Source of the DNA: Verrucomicrobiota bacterium
GTDB taxonomy: Bacteria; Verrucomicrobiota; Verrucomicrobiia; Chthoniobacterales; Chthoniobacteraceae
Assembly: GCA_009885995.1 (NCBI GenBank)
Contig: VFJQ01000114.1
Location: 1 to 59,078, forward strand
Direction of reading: 5' to 3'
Length of the DNA: 59,078 nucleotides
A program made the position numbers and the translations under genes. Positions 25,675-35,542 of this stretch are shown here, piece by piece. How positions within the stretch are numbered: position 1 is the stretch's first letter; the number at the start of each line of letters is the position of its first letter. The notes below the pieces were generated by a model, which was not told the DNA's origin, did not search any database, and was given only the letters and a program-made list of their open reading frames with translations.

Positions 25675-27080
25675 GCGAAGAGATCGGTGACGACGTGGCC
25701 GTAAACGTCGGTGAGGCGGAAGTCGCGGCCGGCGTAGCGGTAGGTGAGTTTTTCGTGATCGAGCCCGAGTGCGTGCAGCAGCGTGGCATGCAGGTCGTGC
25801 ATGTGGACTTTGTCCACGACGGCGTGATGGCCAAACTCGTCAGTCTCGCCGTAGGTGACGCCGCGCTTGAAGCCGCCGCCCGCGAGCCAGATCGAGAAGC
25901 CCGCGGGGTTGTGATCGCGGCCCGTGCCGTTCTTCTCTGCGTAGGGCGTGCGGCCGAATTCGCCGCCCCACCAGACGATCGTGTCGTCGAGCAGGCCGCG
26001 TTGCTTGAGGTCTTCGAGCAGGCCGGCGACCGGCTTGTCCACAGCCTTCGCGTGGTCGCCGTGTTTCTTGAGGTTCGAGTGTTGATCCCACGCGGGGTTG
26101 TTCGAGTTGTCCGCGTAGTTCACCTGCACGAAGCGCACGCCGGCCTCGCACATCCGTCGCGCCAGCAGGCACTGGCGACCGAAGTTGTCCGTCGCCTCTT
26201 CGCCGATGCCGTAGAGCGAGCGCGTCTCGGGCGATTCGCTTTCCACATCGAGCACCTGCGGCGCGGCGCCCTGCATCCGCCACGCGAGTTCGTAGCTATT
26301 GATCACCGCTTCAAGTTCGCTCTCGCCGGGCTTCCTCGCGAGTTGCTCGGCGTTGAGGTCGCGCAGCAGGTCGAACTGCCGCTTCGCCTCCTCTGCTGAG
26401 CGCGCGGGCTGGAGATTGCGGATGCTCGATTCCTTCGCCGGGATGCCCGCCCGTCCGATCGAGGTGCCTTGATACACGGCGGGTAAGAAAGCGTTGCCGT
26501 AGTTCCGCGGGCCGCCGTTGCCGAGTGCGGGGGCGAGCGAGATGAAGCCGGGCAGATTTTCGTTCTCGGAGCCGAGTCCGTAGTTCACCCACGACCCCAT
26601 CGATGGGCGGATGAAATTCGTCGTGCCCGTGTGGAGGAAGAGCGTCGCCGGTCCGTGCGCGATGCCCTCGGTGTGCATCGAGCGGACGACGCAGAGATCG
26701 TCGGCGTGCTTCGCCATCTCGGGGAAAAGTTCCGACGACCACAGCCCGCTCTGCCCATGCTGGCCGAACTCCCAGAGCGGTTTCATCACGCGCATCTGCG
26801 GGCTCTTTCCCGTCTTCGCGAGGCTGCGCAGGTCGGCGAAGTCCATCATCTTCCCATCGTCGCGATCGAGCCGCGGTTTGTAGTCGAACGAGTCCACGTG
26901 GCTCACGCCGCCGGACATGAAGAGGAAGATGATGCGCTTCGCGCGCGGCGGGAAGTGCGGCTTCTTCGGCGCGAGTGGATTCGTCGCGGCGCGCGCGGCG
27001 ATGTCGGCGAGCGCGAGGGCGCCGAAGCCGCAGCCGAGAGTTTGCAAGGCGTGGCGGCGGGAGGTGTGGAGTGAGTTCAT
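25671..27080 (-). CDS. DUF1501 protein, Tat-exported
   Basis: A 469-residue member of DUF1501 (alkaline-phosphatase-like fold). The N-terminus MNSLHTSRRHALQTLGCGFGALALADIAARA is a twin-arginine-type signal. Family words include KRIIFLFMSGGVSHVDSFDYKP, FRPSMGSW-like IRPSMGSWVNYGLG, FGRQCLLARRMCEAGVRFVQV, DDTIVWWGGEFGRTPYAEKNGTGRDHNP and RDFRLTDVYGHVV. In PVC bacteria these genes nearly always pair with PSCyt1/DUF1549/DUF1553 genes, as here. The biochemical activity is not established. Confidence 0.93.
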   Translation of the reverse strand: MNSLHTSRRHALQTLGCGFGALALADIAARAATNPLAPKKPHFPPRAKRIIFLFMSGGVSHVDSFDYKPRLDRDDGKMMDFADLRSLAKTGKSPQMRVMKPLWEFGQHGQSGLWSSELFPEMAKHADDLCVVRSMHTEGIAHGPATLFLHTGTTNFIRPSMGSWVNYGLGSENENLPGFISLAPALGNGGPRNYGNAFLPAVYQGTSIGRAGIPAKESSIRNLQPARSAEEAKRQFDLLRDLNAEQLARKPGESELEAVINSYELAWRMQGAAPQVLDVESESPETRSLYGIGEEATDNFGRQCLLARRMCEAGVRFVQVNYADNSNNPAWDQHSNLKKHGDHAKAVDKPVAGLLEDLKQRGLLDDTIVWWGGEFGRTPYAEKNGTGRDHNPAGFSIWLAGGGFKRGVTYGETDEFGHHAVVDKVHMHDLHATLLHALGLDHEKLTYRYAGRDFRLTDVYGHVVTDLFA

Positions 27081-27087
27081 GGCGAGC

Positions 27088-29910
27088 TTAGTCGAGGTAT
27101 CTGAAATCGACGCAGGCGAACAGCGTCTGGTGAAGCTGCGCCCAGTCTTCGAGCGAAGGCGATGCGCCGAGGAAGCGGACGCATTTTTCCCGCTCCGTTG
27201 TGGTCGGCGCGCGACCGAGCGTGCGGCGGTAGGCGGTGGCGAGGCGCTCGCTTTCCGGCAACGCGAGCGTGCGCTCGGCAGCGGCGTGCGATTGCTCGAC
27301 CACGAACGGGCGGTTGAGAAGGAAGAGCGCCTGCGGGGCGACAGTGCTCACATTGCGCTGGCCGATGGGCGCGTTGATGTCGCTGAAGTCGAAAGTCTCG
27401 AACAACTCGAGCCGCTTGTTGCGAAAGGCCGGCGTGTAAACGCTGCGCCGCGTGTCGGCGAACACGTAGGCGTATTCGATATTCTGCGCGGTGAAGTTGT
27501 TCGCATCGATGTCGCCGGCTCCGTCGATGTTCGAGCCGAGGTAGTCGAGCTTTAGCTGTCCGCTGACGGAGAGGATCGTGTCGCGGATCTGCTCGGCATC
27601 GAGGCGGCGGCGATTCGCGTGCGCGAAGAGACGGTTTTCCGGATCGGCGGCGCCAGGCTTCGTGGCGGCGAGTTGCCACGTGCGCGAAAGCACGATCTCG
27701 CGCACGAGCTTCTTGAGGCTCCAGCCTTCCGCGACAAAGCGCGATGCGAGGTGATCGAGCAGTTCGGGGTGCGACGGCTTCTCGCCGGTCGTGCCGAGAT
27801 TATCGACCGTGCGCACGATGCCGCTGCCGAAGAGCCACGACCACGTGCGGTTCACGAGCACGCGCGCGGTGAGCGGGTTGTCGGCGCTGGCGATCCAGTC
27901 GGCGAGTTCGCGGCGCCCGCTCTGCGTGGCGGGAAGCGTGGGCGCGGATTTGGTCAGCGCGACTTGCAGGAAGCCGCGCGGCACCGTGTCGCCGCGTTGC
28001 TTCTCGACGCCGCGCACGCGGATCTGCGTGTCGGCGGGCTGCTCGTCGTCCTGCACGGACATCGCCGCGGGCCGCGCGGGGCCGCTCTTCGTGAGCTTCT
28101 TCAGCTCTGCTTCGAGCTTCTTCACGCGCTTCGTCGCCTCGGCGCGTTCGGGATTCGCCTTGTCGGTTTTCGTCTCGGCGACGGCGGCTTCTTCCTCGGG
28201 CACGAATTGCAACGCATCGACGGTCACGTAGCCCTTCGTGTCCTCATTGCTCACGAGCACGTAACCCGCGCCGTCCTTCTCGAAGCGAAACTTTCCGAGC
28301 GAAACGAAGCGCCCGTCGATCGGCGGCGCCTCGGTCATATCGACGAACACGTTGTCCTCGCCATCGGCGTGAAAGACGGTCACCCGCACGTTGTTCGCGC
28401 GCGAGGCGAGGTGCGAATACGCGAGGCGCACTTCGTAGCGGCCCATCTTCGGCAGCTTCGGCGTGAAGGTGATGGTCTTCTCGCCTTTGTCCTTGTCGTC
28501 GTCGCTAAGATAGCCCGCGCCGATGTAGGTGCGGGTGTGCGTCGAGTGCTTCCAAACGCCGACGACCTTGGCTTCGGAGTCGTCGATGACGATGCCGGGA
28601 AACTCGCTGGCGGTGATCGCCATGCCGGGCTTGAGCGTTTCCTCGGTCACGGATTTTGAGAGCTTCGCCAGCTCGACTTTCGAGTCTGCCACGTCCTTCT
28701 CCATCGCCGCGACTTTCGCCTCGTGCGCGCGTAGCACCGCCTCGTCCGGCCCGTCGCCAGGTAGCGGCGCGGTCATCCAGCGCGCGACGTTGTCGGTGTA
28801 ATTGAACAGCGTCTTCGTCGACGCGAAGATGCCGGCGAGCGCGTAGTAGTCGCGGTGCGGGATCGGATCGAATTTGTGATCGTGACAGCGCGCGCAGCCG
28901 ATCGTCTGGCCGAGGAAAGCGCGGCCGAGCGTGTCGAGTTGCTCGTCGATGATGTCGAAGCGGAGCTGCTGCTTTTGCTGCTCCTCGTAATTGGTCGGGC
29001 CAAGCGCGAGGAAGGCGGTGGCGGTGAGATTGCGCCGCTGGTCGGCGGGCGTCGGCGCGGGCAGGAGGTCGCCGGCGAGTTGCTCGCGGATGAAGCGGTC
29101 GAACGGCACGTCCGCATTGATCGCCTCGATGACGTAATCGCGATACCGCCACGCATCCTTGAACAGCAGCGTGCGCCCGCCGCCGCTCGACTCGGCGAAG
29201 CGCGCGACATCGAGCCAGTGGCGGCCCCACGTCTCGCCGAACTGCTTACTCGCGAGCAGTTCATCGACGAGTTTCTCGACCGAGGAGAACGCATCGATCT
29301 GCGCGGGCGTCGGCGGGAGGCCGACGAGGTTGAAATAGATGCGGCGCACGAGCGCCTCGCGCGATGCATCCGGCGCGGGCTTCACTCCGGCGGCTTCGGC
29401 CTTCGCGAGGATGAAGCGGTCGATGTCCGTGCGCGGCCACGCGGTGTCCTTCACGGCGGGCGGCGCGGTTTTCTTCGGCGCGATGTAAGCCCAAAACTTT
29501 TTACCTTCCTCGATCGTCAGCCCGGTCTGCTTCTTCGCCACGTCGCCGCCGGTGCGCGGGTCGGGCACGCCCATCTTCACCCACTGCTCGAGGATGGCGA
29601 TCTCCGCGGCGGGCAGCTTGCGCTTCTCGGGCATCTGCAGGTCGATGTTCGTGTAACGCACCGCCTCGATGAGCAGGCTCTTGTCCGGTTCGCCGGGCAC
29701 GATCGCCGGGCCGGTGTCGCCGCCTTTCGTCCAGCCTTCGCGCGTGTCGAGGCGCAGGCCGCCCTTCACTTTCTTGTCCGCGCTGTGGCAATCGAGACAG
29801 CGCTCGGCGAGCAGCGGGCGGATTTTCTTCTCGAAGAAATCGAGCCCTTCATCGGCGCGCGCGGCGACGGCGAGCAGGACAGTGGCGAGGGTGGTGATTC
29901 TGGGAAGCAT
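27088..29910 (-). CDS. PSCyt1-DUF1549-DUF1553 secreted protein
   Basis: A 940-residue secreted protein, starting at ATG 29910 with signal MLPRITTLATVLLAVAARA (a GTG four codons upstream is possible). Order of domains: Planctomycete cytochrome C type 1 with heme motif CLDCHS and a GGLRLDTREGWTKGGDTGP segment; DUF1549 (RIYFNLVGLPPTPAQIDAF, WGRHWLDVARFAES, CARCHDHKFDPI); an inserted beta-rich module at about residues 440-590 with SHLASRANNVRVTVFHADG, resembling a golvesin/carbohydrate-binding-like domain; and DUF1553 (NPLTARVLVNRTWSWLFG, TTGEKPSHPELLDHLA). It heads the operon with DUF1501 and ThuA genes. Role unknown; polymer breakdown is often suggested. Confidence 0.92.
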   Translation of the reverse strand: MLPRITTLATVLLAVAARADEGLDFFEKKIRPLLAERCLDCHSADKKVKGGLRLDTREGWTKGGDTGPAIVPGEPDKSLLIEAVRYTNIDLQMPEKRKLPAAEIAILEQWVKMGVPDPRTGGDVAKKQTGLTIEEGKKFWAYIAPKKTAPPAVKDTAWPRTDIDRFILAKAEAAGVKPAPDASREALVRRIYFNLVGLPPTPAQIDAFSSVEKLVDELLASKQFGETWGRHWLDVARFAESSGGGRTLLFKDAWRYRDYVIEAINADVPFDRFIREQLAGDLLPAPTPADQRRNLTATAFLALGPTNYEEQQKQQLRFDIIDEQLDTLGRAFLGQTIGCARCHDHKFDPIPHRDYYALAGIFASTKTLFNYTDNVARWMTAPLPGDGPDEAVLRAHEAKVAAMEKDVADSKVELAKLSKSVTEETLKPGMAITASEFPGIVIDDSEAKVVGVWKHSTHTRTYIGAGYLSDDDKDKGEKTITFTPKLPKMGRYEVRLAYSHLASRANNVRVTVFHADGEDNVFVDMTEAPPIDGRFVSLGKFRFEKDGAGYVLVSNEDTKGYVTVDALQFVPEEEAAVAETKTDKANPERAEATKRVKKLEAELKKLTKSGPARPAAMSVQDDEQPADTQIRVRGVEKQRGDTVPRGFLQVALTKSAPTLPATQSGRRELADWIASADNPLTARVLVNRTWSWLFGSGIVRTVDNLGTTGEKPSHPELLDHLASRFVAEGWSLKKLVREIVLSRTWQLAATKPGAADPENRLFAHANRRRLDAEQIRDTILSVSGQLKLDYLGSNIDGAGDIDANNFTAQNIEYAYVFADTRRSVYTPAFRNKRLELFETFDFSDINAPIGQRNVSTVAPQALFLLNRPFVVEQSHAAAERTLALPESERLATAYRRTLGRAPTTTEREKCVRFLGASPSLEDWAQLHQTLFACVDFRYLD

Positions 29911-29967
29911 ACGAATCTTCACCTCACTAAGCCCCAGACTGCCGGTTCTTGGACAAAGAATTTCCCG

Positions 29968-31023
29968 TCACTTCGCCCGCGTCTGGAAAGTGCGCGTGTG
30001 GCCGGTCGCGGGGATCGAGACGGTGTAAGTCTTCGCGTCGGGCGCGACGGAGAGCTTGATGAAATGCGCGGCGCACTGCTCGGCGTGGTTGGCGATGAAC
30101 TCGTCGGCGGTGTTGTTCTCGCCGTCAGGCCGCACGTTTTTGTGGACCTGATACATCGCCTGCAGGCCGGGCGAACTTTTCAGCGCGGCCATCGCCGAGG
30201 CGCTCGTGCCTTTCTTCGGGCCGTTGTTCATCACGGACACGGTCGGCGCGAGGCTGTGGACGAAGATCGGGTTGTTGCTCACGTCGAGGCCGTGGTGGTT
30301 GACCTGATACACATCCACGGTGCCGACGCGGTTCACCGGTGAGACGAGCGCGGCCTCGGTGTTCCAGGTCAGGTCGCCGCCGTCGAAGAAGCGAAAGCCG
30401 CCGAAGTCGAGCCGCAGCGCGATGCTGTTCGCATTGTCGCTCGTGTCCTGCGGCTTCGGCTCGTGCTTCGCGCTGAGCGGATTCGGCTTCGCATCGGCCG
30501 GCGCGTCGATGAACTGCTGCTTCGCCGCGACGCAGATGAGTTCGAGCGGCACATTAGTTTGCCGAAATGCGATGCGGTCGCCCGGTTTCAGCACGTTGCG
30601 CCCGTCGGCCTTGAAGTTTCGATAAGGCGAGATGGTGATCGGCCAGCGCGTGTCGTTCGGGCGATTGTCGGGGTTTGTCTCCGGGATGCCGTTGTCGTGA
30701 ACCTGCCCGATCGGGATGAGCGCGGAGAGTTCCGCCGCGCCGCCAAAATGATCGCCGTGAAAGTGCGTCGTCACGAGATGATCGATCTTCTTCAAGCCCG
30801 CGACCTCGCTCGCGACCTTGTGGATGCGTCCCGGATCGCGCTCGAACGGATTGCCCGAATCAACGAGCATCGACTCGCCCGCCGGCGTTACGATGAGCGT
30901 CGCCCCACCGCCTTCCGCATCGATCCAGAAAATGTCGAGCGTGCGATCCGCGAGCCCGGCCAAAGCGGCAGATGAGGTCAGGAACAGTGAAGCAAGGAGT
31001 TGGAGGGCGAAGCGGAGGTTCAT
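29968..31023 (-). CDS. Secreted metallo-beta-lactamase-fold hydrolase (ComEC-like)
   Basis: A 351-residue protein with a signal peptide (cut after AALA). Metal site: [10 protein letters not shown], with a preceding MLVDSGNP strand, later FDGGDLTW and [12 protein letters not shown]. The fold and spacing resemble the ComEC/Rec2-type metallo-beta-lactamase domain, which in other proteins degrades nucleic acid strands or hydrolyses phosphoesters. Lacking any membrane part, it would act in the periplasm or outside. It lies alone between the two PSCyt blocks. Confidence 0.85.
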   Translation of the reverse strand: MNLRFALQLLASLFLTSSAALAGLADRTLDIFWIDAEGGGATLIVTPAGESMLVDSGNPFERDPGRIHKVASEVAGLKKIDHLVTTHFHGDHFGGAAELSALIPIGQVHDNGIPETNPDNRPNDTRWPITISPYRNFKADGRNVLKPGDRIAFRQTNVPLELICVAAKQQFIDAPADAKPNPLSAKHEPKPQDTSDNANSIALRLDFGGFRFFDGGDLTWNTEAALVSPVNRVGTVDVYQVNHHGLDVSNNPIFVHSLAPTVSVMNNGPKKGTSASAMAALKSSPGLQAMYQVHKNVRPDGENNTADEFIANHAEQCAAHFIKLSVAPDAKTYTVSIPATGHTRTFQTRAK

Positions 31024-31083
31024 GGGGATGAGTGGTTGAATGAAAAGCGATGAGTTGAGCGCCTCTCCCGCCGGCGCGTCCTT

Positions 31084-33585
31084 TTACCGCGAGCGGAAGA
31101 TCTCACTCGTCAGGCATTCGACGAGCAGGGTGCGGAGGCCGAGGCCTTTTTTCTTCGCGTTCTCGTGGATGTCTTCGATCACGAAGTCGTCGGCGGGTTC
31201 CATCACTCGACCGGTCGTGTAGCTGAGCGTCTGGCGGATGAGGTGGCGGATGAAGAGGTCGGCGCGCGTGTCGTGGATGATTTTCTTGAAGCCCGCGAAG
31301 TCCCGGTAGGTCTCGCCGGAGGGGAATTCGCCGGAGGGGTCGATCTTCGGCGCGGGGGCGTCTTTCTTTTTCGGCTTGGGATAGGTGGCGCGCCAGCGAC
31401 CGATGGGGTCGAAGCTCTCGAGGCTGAAGCCGAGCGGGTCGATCTTGTGATGGCACTCCGCGCACGTTTTGTCCGTGCTGTGTTTGGCGAGGCGCTCGCG
31501 GATCGTCGTGGCGCCGGAGACGTCGGGCTCGATCTCGGGCACTTCATCCGGCGGCGGTGGCGGGTGGATGCCGAGGATGTTTTCGCTGACCCACACGCCG
31601 CGGGTGACGGGCGTGGTTTCGACGCCATTTGCGCTCACGGTGAGCACGCCGGCCATGCCGAGCAGGCCGCCGCGGCGTGGGTTGCCGCTGAGGTTCACCT
31701 TTTTGAAACCGTCGGCGAGGCGCAGCGTTTTCGCCTCGGGCAGCTCGTAGAGTTTGGCGAGTTTCTTGTCGGCGAAGGTGTAGTCGGCATCGAGGAACCG
31801 CGCGGCGGAGCCGTTGTTTTCGAGCAGGTCGCGGAAGAAGAGGCGCACTTCCGTCTTCATCGCGGAGGGCAGGTCTTCGGCGTAATAGGCGCGGTTCGTT
31901 TCGCGCGGCGGCGGCATGCCGCCGAGGTCGCGGAAGTTCAGCCAGCTATCGATGAAGCCGGCCACGAAAGCGGTGACGCGCTCGTCGGCGATCATGCGCT
32001 GGATCTGCTTTTCCAGCGCGGCGTCCTGCGTGAGCTGCCCGGATTCCGCGGCGACGAGCAGCGGCGCATCCGGCGGCGCGGACCACAGGGCGAAGGAGAG
32101 GCGCGAGGCGAGGTCGTAGGGCTGGAGCGCCTTCGCGGATTCGGCGGTGATCTCGCTGAGGTAGAGGAAGCTCGGCGAGCAAAGGATCAATTTCACCGCA
32201 TCGAGCGCGGCCTGGTGCGGCGTGGCTTTCTCGGCGAGGCGCTTTTCATACAGCGCGCGGATGGGCTGGCGATCCGCGTCGGTGAGCGGACGGCGATACG
32301 CCTTTTCGGCAAAGGCGCTGAGCTGATCGAGCGCACGAGCTTCCTGGAAACCATCTTTGCCAAACACCGCGACTTCCTCCGCGCTGCCGCCTTTCTCCGG
32401 CACGGGGCCGTGAATCTTGATCTCGCTGATGCGGATGTGCGGGAGCTTGCCCTCCAGCAAAATATGAGCGCGACCGACGCCGGAGCGCCCGATCTCGCTC
32501 TTGAACTCGTCCTTGTAGCGCTTGTTGATCGTGACGACCGAGGCGCGGGATTCGTAAGGTCCGTTCGGGAAGATGAAGCGCGGCGTTTGCCCGGCCTCCA
32601 GCCACACGCGGAACTTGAACCACTTCGGCTCATTGTCCGGCATCACGGCGCTGGCGAGCAGCGGCTCGATGGCCTGCGGGTAGTGGATGTGGCCCTTCGT
32701 CACGTCGCCAGGCACGACGCCGAGGATGAAGGGCTCGGAGAAATCGATGCCGAAGATTTCGGGATCGTAATGCGTGTCGCGGTGCAGCGCCGCGGCCTCG
32801 ACCTCGATGTCGTAGAGGCCGGAGACGGGCACGCCTTCCTTGAAGTCCTCGATGTGGCCGTAGCCGCCCTGGCGCGTGTCGGTGTTCGGCTGCTCGTAGA
32901 GGTTCAGATAGCGGTAGTTGAAGGCGCTTTTGTGCGAGCCTTGCAGCTCCTCGTATTGCACGAAGTGGCCGTCGAAGCGCCAGTCCTGGGGCTCCGTCGC
33001 GGGCTTGCCGAGCCGCGTTTCCACCAGCCGATTCGCGGCTTGGAAATATTGATCGACGAGGAAGCCGGAGGTCACGAGCGACTTGCCGATCGTGTCGATG
33101 TGCTGGCTGGTTTTCTCCTTCGGAAAATCCGCGGTGATCCCGAGCGTGTCCACGCGGCGGCCAAACAGCACCGCGAGCGTGTTCTCATACTCGCGGCTGG
33201 AAAGGCGGCGCATCACCGTGCGCGAACCGGTGCTCTCGATCTTGCCGCGAGCCGCCGCGGTGCCTTCGCGCAGCGCGCGCAAGACGGCGAGCCGCTCCTC
33301 GTCGGTCGGCTGGTCCGCCTTCTTCGGCGGCATCTCTTTCAGCGTGATTTGATCGATGATGTCCTTCGCTTCGATCAGCGCCGCGACCGACTTCAGCGGC
33401 AGCGCGAACTTCTCGAAATCACGGTCGCCTTTCTGCGTCGTCGAGTCGTGGCAATCGAGGCAGTAGGTCTCGAGGAACTGCCCCACGACCTTCGCGGGCG
33501 GCGCGATGTCCGCGGCCCGCGTCGCGTCGGTCCAAGGGATCGCCGCCAGCGCGGCGACGAGGCAGACCTGGCGCACACTCCGCAT
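31084..33585 (-). CDS. DUF1592/DUF1588-type PSD secreted protein
   Basis: An 833-residue secreted protein; ATG 33585 gives a signal peptide (VCLVAALAAIPWTDATRAAD). It has a heme-like CLDCHD early on, MRRLSSREYENTLAVLFGRRVD (DUF1587), a beta-rich middle (carbohydrate-binding-like), EKAYRRPLTDADRQPIRALYE (DUF1595), YDLASRLSFALWSAPPDAPL and DSWLNFRDLGG (DUF1592), RGGLLGMAGVLTVSANGVETTPVTRGVWV and CAECHHKIDPLGFSLESFDPIGRWR (DUF1588), and GRVMEPAD with a DUF1585 tail. It is translationally coupled with the DUF1552 gene upstream (TGATG). Confidence 0.92.
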   Translation of the reverse strand: MRSVRQVCLVAALAAIPWTDATRAADIAPPAKVVGQFLETYCLDCHDSTTQKGDRDFEKFALPLKSVAALIEAKDIIDQITLKEMPPKKADQPTDEERLAVLRALREGTAAARGKIESTGSRTVMRRLSSREYENTLAVLFGRRVDTLGITADFPKEKTSQHIDTIGKSLVTSGFLVDQYFQAANRLVETRLGKPATEPQDWRFDGHFVQYEELQGSHKSAFNYRYLNLYEQPNTDTRQGGYGHIEDFKEGVPVSGLYDIEVEAAALHRDTHYDPEIFGIDFSEPFILGVVPGDVTKGHIHYPQAIEPLLASAVMPDNEPKWFKFRVWLEAGQTPRFIFPNGPYESRASVVTINKRYKDEFKSEIGRSGVGRAHILLEGKLPHIRISEIKIHGPVPEKGGSAEEVAVFGKDGFQEARALDQLSAFAEKAYRRPLTDADRQPIRALYEKRLAEKATPHQAALDAVKLILCSPSFLYLSEITAESAKALQPYDLASRLSFALWSAPPDAPLLVAAESGQLTQDAALEKQIQRMIADERVTAFVAGFIDSWLNFRDLGGMPPPRETNRAYYAEDLPSAMKTEVRLFFRDLLENNGSAARFLDADYTFADKKLAKLYELPEAKTLRLADGFKKVNLSGNPRRGGLLGMAGVLTVSANGVETTPVTRGVWVSENILGIHPPPPPDEVPEIEPDVSGATTIRERLAKHSTDKTCAECHHKIDPLGFSLESFDPIGRWRATYPKPKKKDAPAPKIDPSGEFPSGETYRDFAGFKKIIHDTRADLFIRHLIRQTLSYTTGRVMEPADDFVIEDIHENAKKKGLGLRTLLVECLTSEIFRSR

Positions 33586-34856
33586 CAGACGAAGCGGCCC
33601 GTGCTGCTGCCGAACGCGTCGATCTCCACGCCCATCTTCTGCGCGATATCGACGAAGAGATTGCACAGCGGCACTTTGTTGGCGCCTTCGCGCGGCACCT
33701 GCCGGAACTCGCCGTGCTTGTAGCCGCCGCCGGCGAGGATGATCGGCAGGTCGGAATTCTTGTGCGAATTCCCATCGCCCATGCCGCTGCCGAACAGCAC
33801 CGTCGTCGAGTCGAGCAGCGTGCGCTCGCCGTCGTTCAACTTCGACAGGCGCGTGATGAATTTGCCGAAGTGCTCGATCTGATACTTCTCCAGCGTGATG
33901 AGACTCTCGATCGCCTCCGAGTCGTTCCCGTGATGCGAAAGGCCGTGCCAGTCCTTTTTGATCCCGAGGTGCTGCGGCATGAAATCGCCGCCGATCTCGA
34001 GCGTGGCGATGCGTGTCGAGTCCGTCTGCAAAGCGAGCGCGATCAGCTCATAGAGAAGCGGCAAATCCTCGACCGCGTTGCGATTCGACGGCTTATCGAA
34101 AGGCGCCTGCGGCTTCGGCTGGCTGGTCCAGCGCTGGCGGAGTTCGAGGCGCTTCTCCACGTCGCGCACGGAGGTGAGATACTCGTCGAGCTTGTCCTTG
34201 TCCTCCTTGTTCACGTGGCGGGAGAGCCGATTCGCTTCCTCGCGGACCGAGTCGAGGATCGAAGCCTGCACATGGTTCTCCTGCCGACGGCGCACCTGCC
34301 GATCCTTCGAGTCGCCGACGAAAAGTTTCTCGAACAACTCCCGCGGGTTGGTGATCGGCGGCACGCGCACGCCCGACTTCGTCCACGCGATCTGGCAGCC
34401 GCCGTGGATGCCGCCCTCCGACCCGACGGTGAGCGACGAAAACCGCGTCTGGTGGCCCACTTCGTCGGCGAGATACTGGTCGATGCTCACGTTGCCATCC
34501 GGGCGGTTCTGCGCCTCGGAGTTCAGCACGCCGGAGAGAAACGAATGCACCGCGAAGTGCCCGCCCTTCACCCCGTGCTCGAGCCCGCGATACACCGTCA
34601 TCTGGCTGCGATTGTCCCAGATCGGATCGAGCAGGGTCGTCTTCTCGTATTCCCGCCCCGCGGTCGTCGGAAAAAACTGCTTCGTCTGAAACCCGAGCAG
34701 ATTTCCAATCGCCACAAAGCGCCGCGCCCCCATGCCCGCGCCCTTCACTGCCTGTATGGCCGGATTCCCGTCCACCGCCGCAGCCATCAGCGACGGAAGT
34801 TTCGGCAGCGCGAGCGCGGCGCCAACGGTTTGGAGTAGAAAGCTGCGTCGATTCAT
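33585..34856 (-). CDS. DUF1552 protein, Tat-exported
   Basis: A 423-residue DUF1552 protein. The start MNRRSFLLQTVGAALALPKL is a twin-arginine-type signal and fixes ATG 34856. Family words are ARRFVAIGNLLGFQTKQFFP, GLEHGVKGGHFAVHSFLSG, SIDQYLADEVG, SLTVGSEGG, WTKSGVRVPPITNP, LFEKLF, GLSHHGND, FGSGMGDGNSHKNSDLPIILAGGG. DUF1552 genes pair with DUF1592-type genes as DUF1501 pairs with DUF1549/1553, and that holds here with a one-base stop-start overlap. Confidence 0.93.
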   Translation of the reverse strand: MNRRSFLLQTVGAALALPKLPSLMAAAVDGNPAIQAVKGAGMGARRFVAIGNLLGFQTKQFFPTTAGREYEKTTLLDPIWDNRSQMTVYRGLEHGVKGGHFAVHSFLSGVLNSEAQNRPDGNVSIDQYLADEVGHQTRFSSLTVGSEGGIHGGCQIAWTKSGVRVPPITNPRELFEKLFVGDSKDRQVRRRQENHVQASILDSVREEANRLSRHVNKEDKDKLDEYLTSVRDVEKRLELRQRWTSQPKPQAPFDKPSNRNAVEDLPLLYELIALALQTDSTRIATLEIGGDFMPQHLGIKKDWHGLSHHGNDSEAIESLITLEKYQIEHFGKFITRLSKLNDGERTLLDSTTVLFGSGMGDGNSHKNSDLPIILAGGGYKHGEFRQVPREGANKVPLCNLFVDIAQKMGVEIDAFGSSTGRFV

Positions 34857-35008
34857 ATGCGTTGGAATCCAATCGCCCGCGGATGGGTCTATTGGAAGAA
34901 ATATGTCCAAGCCCCCGGGCTCCGGCTCCGGCACGGCGCGAGCACACGGATCGTTCGGAAAATCGCCTGTCCAAATCTGCGGGTGCGCGGACTTATCCGG
35001 GCAAAGTC

Positions 35009-35542
35009 ATGTCTCCGCCCGATCGCGCCGAAGAATTCGTTTTCCTGCTCGCCCGCCACGAGCGGCTGCTCGGCGCCTACGTGATGACGATGGTCCCGCA
35101 TCCGCAGGACGCCGACGACATTTTGCAGGAGGCGAAGGTGGTGATGTGGCGGCACTTCGGGAAGTTCGAACTGGGGACGAACTTCGGCGCGTGGGCGCGG
35201 AAGGTCGCGTTTCACCAAGTGCTCGCCTATCGCAAACGCAAGCACCGCGACCGGCTCGACTTCAGCGAAGACTTCCTGCGCGCGGTGGCCGATGAAGCCG
35301 AGAGCAGCGCAGACCGGATCGAGCAGCGCGAGCGTGTGCTGCACGAGTGCGTGGCGAAGTTGCCCGCCGATCACCGCGAGACGCTGAACCTGCGCTACCA
35401 GGAAAACCTTTCGCTCGAAGACATGGCCGCGCGTCTCGGCCGCACCGTCGGCGCGCTCTATCGCTTGCTGAGCCGAGTGCGGCACGTCTTGCACGAGTGC
35501 GTGTCGAAAAACGTGAGCCGTCCTGAAAATGAACCCGCCTGA
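35009..35542 (+). CDS. ECF-type sigma-70 factor (Rhodopirellula/Verrucomicrobium-type)
   Basis: A 177-residue sigma factor. Region 2 reads YVMTMVPHPQDADDILQEAKVVMWRHFGKFELGTNFGAWARKVAFHQVLAYRKR, and region 4 RETLNLRYQENLSLEDMAARLGRTVGALYRLLSRVRHVL, the helix-turn-helix that reads the -35 box. Spacing matches the group of small sigma factors expanded in Planctomycetes and Verrucomicrobia. The start at 35009 avoids an unlikely Arg/Pro-rich extension. It overlaps the FecR-like gene by 14 bases and is divergent from the DUF1552-DUF1592 operon, a likely target. Confidence 0.92.
   Translation: MSPPDRAEEFVFLLARHERLLGAYVMTMVPHPQDADDILQEAKVVMWRHFGKFELGTNFGAWARKVAFHQVLAYRKRKHRDRLDFSEDFLRAVADEAESSADRIEQRERVLHECVAKLPADHRETLNLRYQENLSLEDMAARLGRTVGALYRLLSRVRHVLHECVSKNVSRPENEPA

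Noticed and set aside
31165..33723. Plus-strand frame of 852 codons antisense to the DUF1592 gene
   Set aside because: All recognised domains are on the minus strand; the long open frame is a result of high GC at third positions.
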